From: Acidovorax soli
GTDB lineage: Bacteria > Pseudomonadota > Gammaproteobacteria > Burkholderiales > Burkholderiaceae_C
DNA length: 64,000 nucleotides
NCBI RefSeq assembly: GCF_900107605.1
Contig: NZ_FNQJ01000001.1
Location: forward strand, 62,001-126,000
Direction of reading: 5' to 3'
Under the pieces are notes generated by a model, which saw only the letters and a list, made by a program, of their open reading frames with translations, was not told the DNA's origin and searched no databases. A program made the position numbers and the translations under genes. Shown here piece after piece: positions 58,604-64,000 of this stretch. Each line of letters starts with the position of its first letter. Position 1 is the stretch's first letter.

Positions 58604-58858
58604 ATGCAAGCAACCAATCACAGCGCACACACCCGCCGCGCTGAATCTGAGCCCCAGCACTTCCCCCCGCTGGAACTGGTCAACCGCCCCACGGTGCCGA
58701 CCGAACAGGCAGCCCATTACCTGCTGCGCCGCCCTCAAACCTTGCGGGGCTGGGCCTGCGCTGAAACCTTCCCAGACGGCCTGCGCCCCGTGCGTGTCAA
58801 TGGCCGTTTGTGCTGGCCTGTAGCTGGCATCAAAGCCGCGCTGGGGGTGGCAGCATGA
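58604..58858 (+). CDS. Small HTH (excisionase-like) protein
   Basis: This 84-residue protein has a MerR/AlpA-type helix-turn-helix: VPTEQAAHYLLRRPQTLRGW then FPDGLRPVRVNGRLCWPVAG. Such proteins act as excisionases or regulators in integrative elements. ATG at 58604 has GGAG about 6 bases upstream. It lies beside five tandem repeats and is coupled by ATGA to the next small ORF. Confidence 0.75.
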   Translation: MQATNHSAHTRRAESEPQHFPPLELVNRPTVPTEQAAHYLLRRPQTLRGWACAETFPDGLRPVRVNGRLCWPVAGIKAALGVAA

Positions 58859-58938
58859 GCGCCGCAATCAATCGCCTGCTGCTGGCGCTGTGGTGCGCTA
58901 CCCCGTCCCGCTGGTTGAACAAGGGGGCTCGCAAATGA
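58855..58938 (+). CDS. 27-residue ORF coupled at both ends
   Basis: The ORF reads MSAAINRLLLALWCATPSR then WLNKGARK. It has an ATGA overlap with the HTH gene (58855) and with the following gene (58935). Both overlaps suggest translational coupling. It may be a coupling peptide or a real small protein with one hydrophobic segment. Confidence 0.45.
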   Translation: MSAAINRLLLALWCATPSRWLNKGARK

Positions 58939-59402
58939 AAACGCCCGAGCCTTCCAAAGAAAACCCGAGCGCCCCGAACACGCGCATTTTTACATACCCA
59001 AAGCGCCGGGCGAGCGCATGTGCTGAAGTGCTGGCCCGCCTGCTCTCCGGTGAAGTGCTGACCGCCGCTGACACCCTGAGCGGTGCCGCCACGATGCGCG
59101 CTGCTGCGCACGTCCATTACCTGGCGGAACGCTACAACTGGCCTATAGAAGCCGACGAGCGCGCAGTGGGTTGCACTGATGGCCGTGTAGCCACCGTGTC
59201 CGCCTACAAGCTGCCCGCCGATTGCATCCATGCTGCTCGTGCTGCTGGTGCTCGCGGCTGGATTGCCGAGGTCAAGGCCGCACGCGCCGCATTGCGGGCA
59301 AGAGCCCCTGACGCCTACCGCCGTGCCACAGCGATGAACAAGGCCCACAAGCGCCCCACGCCCCACCCGGGGCAAAAGGGATTGTTTGATGAGGGCTTTT
59401 GA
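58935..59402 (+). CDS. Winged-helix-like hypothetical protein
   Basis: This 155-residue protein has a probable winged-helix region: AEVLARLLSGEVLTAADTLS near residue 32, then ATMRAAAHVHYLAERYNWPI and GRVATVSAYKLP. The tail is basic and ends in HPGQKGLFDEGF. Function is unknown; similar proteins occur in integrated elements. ATG at 58935 overlaps the previous stop. It overlaps the relaxase start by 14 bases. Confidence 0.6.
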   Translation: MKTPEPSKENPSAPNTRIFTYPKRRASACAEVLARLLSGEVLTAADTLSGAATMRAAAHVHYLAERYNWPIEADERAVGCTDGRVATVSAYKLPADCIHAARAAGARGWIAEVKAARAALRARAPDAYRRATAMNKAHKRPTPHPGQKGLFDEGF

Positions 59403-60633
59403 CGTGGCCGGGGACATTGCCTACTTTGCGGCAAAGACCATCGGCATGAGCAAGGTCAACGGGCGCAAGCCCTGCGACCTACTGACCGCCGCCCGTCACA
59501 ACCTGCGCGAGATTCAGGCCGAGATGGGCAGCATAGGCAGGATTAACCCAGGCCGCAGCGCAACCAATGTTGTCCTGGCTGGGCCTGCCGATGCCGCCCA
59601 GGTGCAGGCCACGGCAATGTCCCTGATGGCCGCTGCCGGGCTCAGTCCTGCCGCCATGCGCCGTGACCACGTTCAGGCACTGGAGTTTGTTTTCAGCCTG
59701 CCGCCATCGTCCGGGGTGGATGCGGACGCCTACTTCGCCCGCTGTCTTTCGTGGCTGATGGGGGCTCTGCCGCTGCCGGTGCTGTCGGCCGTGAGCCATG
59801 CCGATGAAGTTGCGCCGCACCTTCACGTTCTGCTGCTACCACTGGCTGAAGGCATATATGCCGGAGGCAAGCCCGTGGAACGTCCCAAGCTGCTGCAACT
59901 GCGGGAGAGCTTTTTCAACGCGATTGCTGGACCCGCTGGGTTGCAGCGCGAATCGGCCAAGTTGCGCGGGGAGGCCAAACGCTGGGCTTTAGCTGCCGTC
60001 CTGGCCCACTGTGAAGCAACTGGGCTCCCCGCTGCCAATGGCCCGCTTTGGCCGGTCCTGGTGGCAGCCATCGAGCGCGACCCGACCGCCGCAGTTCGCG
60101 CGCTTGGAATTGAGTTGAGCGCCAAGAAAGACCGCCAAACCCAGGCCGAGCCAAACCCTATAGGGATTGAAGGGGACACGATGAGCAGCACAGCAAACCC
60201 TATAGGGATTGAAAAACAGGTTGAAAAAATCCAATCCCTATCCTGTGTAGGGATTGCCTCAGAAACCACCCTAAAAACCGCCTCCGCCGCCCGCCCAAGC
60301 AGAGCCCCAACGGTGCCCGAACCGACCCAAGGCGACCGTCCGGGCGCTGGCTCTGATGGCGTCGGGAAGCGCAAGGTCATCGAGACCCTGGATGAGCTGT
60401 GGCAGCGGGTAGGCATCCGTGCCATGGCCCAGCCCAGGGTTGGCAGCGCCGGTGCTCTGCTGGCTGACCAGGCAACCGCACAACGCCGCGACCGCGTAAG
60501 CGTGGCGAGGGCCGCCCAGGATGCCGCCATCACCCGGCACGCCCGCACCTCCGCGCCTGTAACGGCCTACCCAGACGACAGCCGCATGGTCGACCGCTCC
60601 GAAGCCCAAGACCTGAACGCCTGGAACGACTGA
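59389..60633 (+). CDS. MobV-like (Pre/Mob) relaxase
   Basis: This 414-residue protein matches the MobV relaxase family. It has the motif AARHNLREIQAEMG near residue 35 (HNxR) and HADEVAPHLHVLLLPL near residue 140 (HxDExxPHxH, the metal-binding motif III). A relaxase nicks DNA at oriT for mobilization by a helper conjugation system. The C-terminal part is low in complexity and includes tandem NPIGIE. It has no N-terminal tail typical of plasmid Mob; the real start could be ATG at 59449. It overlaps the winged-helix gene. No T4SS genes are present, so it would need a helper. Confidence 0.75.
   Translation: MRAFDVAGDIAYFAAKTIGMSKVNGRKPCDLLTAARHNLREIQAEMGSIGRINPGRSATNVVLAGPADAAQVQATAMSLMAAAGLSPAAMRRDHVQALEFVFSLPPSSGVDADAYFARCLSWLMGALPLPVLSAVSHADEVAPHLHVLLLPLAEGIYAGGKPVERPKLLQLRESFFNAIAGPAGLQRESAKLRGEAKRWALAAVLAHCEATGLPAANGPLWPVLVAAIERDPTAAVRALGIELSAKKDRQTQAEPNPIGIEGDTMSSTANPIGIEKQVEKIQSLSCVGIASETTLKTASAARPSRAPTVPEPTQGDRPGAGSDGVGKRKVIETLDELWQRVGIRAMAQPRVGSAGALLADQATAQRRDRVSVARAAQDAAITRHARTSAPVTAYPDDSRMVDRSEAQDLNAWND
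60153..60256. repeat. Repeated CCCTATAGGG / TAGGGATTG block in the relaxase gene
   Basis: AAACCCTATAGGGATTGA occurs twice (60153-60170 and 60195-60212). CAATCCCTA (60232-60240) and TAGGGATTG (60248-60256) then form a 9-bp hairpin. The word TAGGGATTG or its complement occurs four times in about 100 bases. The repeats are in frame in the low-complexity tail. Confidence 0.8.
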
Positions 60634-60649
60634 ACCAGGGGACACCACC

Positions 60650-61063
60650 ATGACCAACAAACTGACCCACCACCACCTGAGCGCTGAACTGGTCAACGAC
60701 CAACACGGCACGGCCATCATGCTCACCCAGCAGGACGGAATTGAAGAACCGCAATCTGTGCTGGTGCACCCCTGGCAGCTTCTGGCAGTCTGTGAGCAGT
60801 TCGGAATCATCGCCAGCGACCAGCAGGCCGCAAAGACCATCACCGCTTTGCAACGCCGTATGGTGGGCCTGCGCGACCGCATCGACAACCTGGCCGACTG
60901 GATGGCAAAGCACAGTGACCACCGGCACGCCGACCTGAGCTATGAAATGACCAAGCTCCAAGCACTGCAAGACCTGGCGGGCGAGTGGTGCGCAGATTTT
61001 GAGGAAGGGTTGCCTGAAGGCTCCAATGTGCAGCAACCAGCACCCACCGAGGGCGGGTACTGA
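60650..61063 (+). CDS. Hypothetical protein of the element
   Basis: This 137-residue acidic protein has no family I recognise. The N-terminal half (LSAELVNDQHGTAIMLTQQD) is beta-rich; the C-terminal half (RRMVGLRDRIDNLADWMAKH) is helical and may form a coiled coil. GGGGACACCACC precedes ATG at 60650. It follows the relaxase after 16 bases, so it is probably in the same operon. Confidence 0.6.
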   Translation: MTNKLTHHHLSAELVNDQHGTAIMLTQQDGIEEPQSVLVHPWQLLAVCEQFGIIASDQQAAKTITALQRRMVGLRDRIDNLADWMAKHSDHRHADLSYEMTKLQALQDLAGEWCADFEEGLPEGSNVQQPAPTEGGY

Positions 61064-61645
61064 GTGCCCACCCTAAAGCAATACGGAGCTTCGGCCATCG
61101 CCCGGCAGTGGTGAGGTTTTGAATAGGGTGGACGACAAGGTTTCGTCAAGGGCCTAGTTTCGTGCGCAAGGGGCATGGGAGGCCGCAGGAAGGTCGGCGC
61201 CACGCCTGCCAACGTCCGCCAAGCCGGAAGCATTGCAGGGGCTCCAGTGCGTGGCTACGACAGAACCTCAGAAAACCTCATATTGCCGAGCGTTTGAACC
61301 AGACAAAACCATACATGTCACCTTGTTGGCAAAAGTTAACATGCGCGCGAATGGTACGGTCGTCAGTGACGACCACACCAAAGTTGTCTGATGCCATGTA
61401 ACGCAAGTGCAAAAAAATACAACAATTGCGGATGCCCTGAGTTTTCAGAACAGTACGCACGCGCGCGCGAGGCAGGCGACTTGCTAAGGGACCATTACGC
61501 ACGCGCGCGAGGCTGGTATCCAATCTGGTATCAATGCACTCCGCACTCAGTGCGGAGTGGTTACCAGGCCGGTTACCACTGAAACGTGCAATGCTTGCGG
61601 GTGCTGCGTTACAGTGCCTATGACGCTTAGTTTTCCTTAGCTTTT
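61064..61645. other. Non-coding repeat-rich region, candidate origin or oriT
   Basis: No gene is convincing in these 582 bases. An 8-1-8 palindrome (GGTCGTCA / TGACGACC, 61358-61374) lies in an AT-richer part. TACGCACGCGCGCGAGGC occurs twice (61454-61471, 61494-61511). A perfect 10-bp palindrome CACTCCGCAC / GTGCGGAGTG (61535-61557) follows, then GGTTACCAGGCCGGTTACCA. Such sets of direct and inverted repeats are typical of origins of transfer or replication. Confidence 0.5.
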
Positions 61646-61897
61646 ATGCCAGTCGAACCAACCAGCGAAGGCCTTAGTCCTGAGCCCGCAGAGGCAGTGA
61701 TTCACTGGAATTACGGCCCTGCGAGTCGCAAGCCGCAAGTCCCATCAGGCGACACACGATACGACCCTGATTGGTACAAGCGGGACTCGAAACGCGGGAC
61801 TGGCCTGTGGGCGCGACTGGTCACCGGTCGGCGCAGCCCCAGTTTGGCCGGGGCGATGCAGGCCATGCTATGCGACAGCGCCAAACCCGGCGCGTAG
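61646..61897 (+). CDS. Possible small hypothetical protein
   Basis: An 83-residue frame reads MPVEPTSEGLSPEPAEAVIH then YDPDWYKRDSKRGTGLWARL. It lacks a good ribosome site and overlaps the better gene at 61868 on the other strand by 30 bases. I am unsure it is real. Confidence 0.3.
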   Translation: MPVEPTSEGLSPEPAEAVIHWNYGPASRKPQVPSGDTRYDPDWYKRDSKRGTGLWARLVTGRRSPSLAGAMQAMLCDSAKPGA

Positions 61898-62143
61898 CCA
61901 GTCGGAAAGCTCGCGGTGGTGGAGAACTTGGCCTGCTGCCAGCCAGAACGTGCCCGATGACCTTTTGACGGCCACAAAGGGACCGTCCGATGTGTCAGCA
62001 AACCCAATGCACAGGCCGTGGTGGGAAGGGAGTGGTTTCTGTGCCCACCGGATTTCTTCCGGCGCAGGGACAAACTTTTCTGGCTTTGCTGTGGATGGGG
62101 TATCGACCCAAACATAGGCGCGAGCAGTACGGACGTAAGGCAT
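61868..62143 (-). CDS. Small hypothetical protein on the minus strand
   Basis: A 91-residue frame begins MPYVRTARAYVWVDTPSTAK with AAGGAG 6 bases before ATG, the best ribosome site in this area. It has DTSDGPFVAVKRSSGTFWLA near residue 55 and no known family. The frame is open to 62254 but that part includes a palindrome. It is transcribed against its neighbours. Confidence 0.55.
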   Translation of the reverse strand: MPYVRTARAYVWVDTPSTAKPEKFVPAPEEIRWAQKPLPSHHGLCIGFADTSDGPFVAVKRSSGTFWLAAGQVLHHRELSDWLRAGFGAVA

Positions 62144-62167
62144 ATTTTCTCCTTGAGACGTAGAAAA

Positions 62168-62190
62168 GCACAGCACGACTGGTGCTGTGC
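62168..62190. promoter_or_regulatory. Perfect 9-bp palindrome
   Basis: GCACAGCAC and GTGCTGTGC pair around GACTG. It lies between the divergent genes at 62143 (minus) and 62224 (plus), a good place for an operator shared by both. Confidence 0.55.
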
Positions 62191-62223
62191 AACGGTTCAT
62201 CTCAAGAAGGGTTGGCTTACAAC

Positions 62224-62742
62224 ATGGCGCGAATTCTACAGGCACGAATTGCACTCACCGACTGGCGGCCATGCTACAGTCCGCCCAAGCCGAGAGGCCC
62301 GGTGCGTTCAAACACCACATCCGAAGCGGTAGCGGCCCCCACCGATAAGCGGGGTTTTGTCATGCCTGAATTTCCGGGGCTGGTGCGCATGCACGGCTCT
62401 GACATGGTTTCGGGCGGGATGGGCCTACCCGCAAGGATGGCCGCACGGCTTCGGACGTGTTTGAAACATCCCGCCCACCTGATGCGCGTTCAAACGCAAA
62501 CGGTGGATTTCCTTGCCACTCCCGAAGGAGCCAAGACCATGACCGCAATCACGGCGCGTAAACCTGCGCCCACCCCGTCCACTCCGGACACCATCCCCAC
62601 TACGAACCTGACCGCCGTTCTCGCAGCCTTCAATGCGGCAAACCTTGCCAGCAGCTACATAGAGCGCGGCAACTTCGCCGCAGCCCGCCGCAAGCTGGTG
62701 CAGGCCCTGGCATCTATCGGCCAACTGCAAGCGGAGGGCTGA
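62224..62742 (+). CDS. Ash-like phage/satellite protein, start uncertain
   Basis: The frame runs from MARILQARIALTDWRPCYSP through SNTTSEAVAAPTDKRGFVMP (near residue 32-51), a block I associate with Ash-type proteins of P4-like satellites, to a C-terminal helix pair (AVLAAFNAANLASSYIERGN). AAGGAG 10 bases before the in-frame ATG at 62539 suggests a second product of 67 residues. I list the long frame; the internal start may be the main one. Confidence 0.5.
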   Translation: MARILQARIALTDWRPCYSPPKPRGPVRSNTTSEAVAAPTDKRGFVMPEFPGLVRMHGSDMVSGGMGLPARMAARLRTCLKHPAHLMRVQTQTVDFLATPEGAKTMTAITARKPAPTPSTPDTIPTTNLTAVLAAFNAANLASSYIERGNFAAARRKLVQALASIGQLQAEG

Positions 62743-62744
62743 CC

Positions 62745-62954
62745 ATGAGCATCCACCACCACACCGCCTACCCCCAGGGCGAAGCTGCCGCATTGCGTGA
62801 AGTCCTGCGCCTGGCATTGGCCGCGCTGGAGAAGGCCATTGATGACGGCTGCGCCATCGAGGCGCACGACCGGATGACCATTGACGGCAACACTTGGACC
62901 ATCGGTGGCATCTGCGCCCTGGCCCATGACGCCCTGACCGGCAAGGAGGGGTAA
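62745..62954 (+). CDS. Small hypothetical protein
   Basis: A 69-residue frame starts 3 bases after the previous stop: MSIHHHTAYPQGEAAALREV then LRLALAALEKAIDDGCAIEA. The helix is amphipathic. No family recognised. The tight spacing before and after suggests a polycistronic satellite operon. Confidence 0.5.
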   Translation: MSIHHHTAYPQGEAAALREVLRLALAALEKAIDDGCAIEAHDRMTIDGNTWTIGGICALAHDALTGKEG

Positions 62955-62957
62955 GCC

Positions 62958-63740
62958 ATGGCGTACTTCATCCCCTCAGATACCCCACTCAACCCGACCG
63001 AGGCCAGAGCCCACGCAGCCCCCGCCGCTGGGCCACGGACGCCCGCCAACCACCTCAAAGATGGAGTAACCAAGCCCATTCGCTTGCTGGCGCTGGGCAC
63101 AGGGGAATACGGAAAGACCGCGCTGCTGGAGTTTCCCGGCGGCTGGCAACGCACGATTGACCTTCCTACCGAGGCGGACGCCTGGCATCCACTTTTCTCG
63201 GAACTGTCCCAAGAGGACTGCGCAAAATTGCGCAGCCACGCGGCCCCACCCGTCATCCGCCGCCCTGACGGCACCCGCACACGCCGGGGGGCTCTATCCT
63301 TTATCACCAAAGATATCCACCGAGGGAGGTGGGTGAAGAGGGTTAACAGCTTTGATGTTCCTGCCGAGAATGGCTGCGCAGGGAGCGTCACAGGCTACCG
63401 CTGCGCCGCCGAGCTACTGGATGCCCTGGCCCGCGACTACGGGCCGTGCATCGACAAGCGAGACATCATCAAGGCGGCATTACAGGCTTGCAATGAGCCA
63501 TACGGCAAGCCATCCCGGCGCAATGCAGGCCTAGCTTTTATGGACATAGTTGAGGAAGCCCTTAACTTCATGGCGAAGCATGCCAAGCACAGGGAATACA
63601 TGGCCGCCAAGATTGCCCAGGCCGAGCATGTGCAGGCATACATGGCGGACCATGACGCCAGAGAGAAAGCCGCATTTGTGGAACGCATGAAGGCAGCCAA
63701 AGCAGCCAAGCGCAGCAAGGCCCAGCGCTCGGACGCCTGA
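62958..63740 (+). CDS. Hypothetical protein of the element
   Basis: This 260-residue protein has no clear family. It has NHLKDGVTKPIRLLALGTGE near residue 31, a central part with GALSFITKDIHRGRWVKRVN, and a very charged C-terminus (RMKAAKAAKRSKAQRSDA) that may form a coiled coil. It follows 3 bases after the previous gene. Function cannot be inferred; it may be part of a phage-satellite maintenance set. Confidence 0.55.
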   Translation: MAYFIPSDTPLNPTEARAHAAPAAGPRTPANHLKDGVTKPIRLLALGTGEYGKTALLEFPGGWQRTIDLPTEADAWHPLFSELSQEDCAKLRSHAAPPVIRRPDGTRTRRGALSFITKDIHRGRWVKRVNSFDVPAENGCAGSVTGYRCAAELLDALARDYGPCIDKRDIIKAALQACNEPYGKPSRRNAGLAFMDIVEEALNFMAKHAKHREYMAAKIAQAEHVQAYMADHDAREKAAFVERMKAAKAAKRSKAQRSDA

Positions 63741-63743
63741 GCC

Positions 63744-64000
63744 ATGGCAAACGGACGCAACAAGCTGCGCCGGGGCGATGCAGGCCGGGATGCTGGCGGG
63801 TTTGTGGCGCTGCCGTGGGTGGTGCTGGACAGTCCCGCCTACGCCCAGCTATCCATGCACGCCCGCGCCCTGCTGCTGGAGGTGGCCCGGCAGTTCACGC
63901 GTGACAACAACGGCTGGCTGCTGCTGTCACGGGGCTACATGGCAGGCAGGGGCTGGAATTCGGTCGATATGCTGACCAAGGCCAAGCGCGAGTTGCTGGA
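63744..64000 (+). CDS. Replication-type winged-helix protein, cut by the window end
   Basis: The first 85 residues read MANGRNKLRRGDAGRDAGGF and VALPWVVLDSPAYAQLSMHA, then RALLLEVARQFTRDNNGWLL and LSRGYMAGRGWNSVDMLTKA. This matches a class of helix-turn-helix proteins common in prophages and elements of this group, like phage replication protein O. It starts 3 bases after the previous stop. The rest lies outside. Confidence 0.6.
   Translation, partial: MANGRNKLRRGDAGRDAGGFVALPWVVLDSPAYAQLSMHARALLLEVARQFTRDNNGWLLLSRGYMAGRGWNSVDMLTKAKRELL

Noticed and set aside
60153-60256. Insertion sequence ends
   Set aside because: The repeats are inside an intact gene and no transposase is near.

Overview
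The window is high-GC DNA from a betaproteobacterium. Gene content points to the Comamonadaceae, most likely Acidovorax or a close relative. The signs are the order ffs, dnaX, ybaB, recR; the nadE-glnB pair; the ilvB-ilvN-ilvC, pssA, leuA order; the aat-bpt pair; a DUF3619/DUF3106/RDD operon behind a small sigma factor; and several dispersed intergenic repeat families. The genus is an inference, because no rRNA gene is present.

Positions 1 to about 54,990 are chromosomal backbone. From the left: a truncated L,D-transpeptidase, the SRP RNA gene, dnaX-ybaB-recR, a MAPEG protein, an orphan solute-binding protein, mltD-gloB divergent from a methyltransferase-rnhA pair, a SagB-type oxidoreductase coupled to an adenylate-forming enzyme, a cytochrome c4, an MFS transporter, a thioredoxin and a molybdenum-cofactor set (moaA-mobA-moeA). 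Next come a PilJ-type sensor protein, an SDR enzyme, a DUF2889 protein, an aldehyde dehydrogenase, the membrane pyrophosphatase hppA divergent from soluble ppa, and nnrS-DUF2249 behind an NsrR-like operator. A complete sufBCDSUT operon, a GNAT protein, nadE-glnB, the sigma-factor operon, the branched-chain amino acid genes (ilvBNC, then leuA with a leucine attenuator), a PBP7-like peptidase, an IclR regulator, the N-end-rule pair aat-bpt, two identical tRNA-Asn genes, def and a DUF4382 lipoprotein complete the backbone.

From about 54,998 to the right edge the window enters an integrated element. Its left boundary is the 3' half of a tRNA-Thr(CGT) gene. A tyrosine recombinase follows, then a BrnT/BrnA toxin-antitoxin pair, an unknown 413-residue protein, five 11-bp tandem repeats, a small HTH (excisionase-like) gene, a 27-codon ORF with ATGA overlaps at both ends, a winged-helix protein, a MobV-like relaxase, a repeat-rich non-coding stretch, and a run of small phage- or satellite-like genes ending in a truncated replication-type protein. 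It is best read as an integrative mobilizable element or satellite. The intact tRNA-Thr should lie at its right end, beyond the window.

Several functions work together. Suf genes build Fe-S clusters, which the radical-SAM enzyme MoaA needs. The Suf promoter region and the NO-response gene nnrS carry similar Rrf2-type palindromes. NadE uses glutamine nitrogen and sits beside the nitrogen sensor GlnB. Dispersed repeats have entered moeA and the GNAT gene, and possibly nadE, without breaking the frame.
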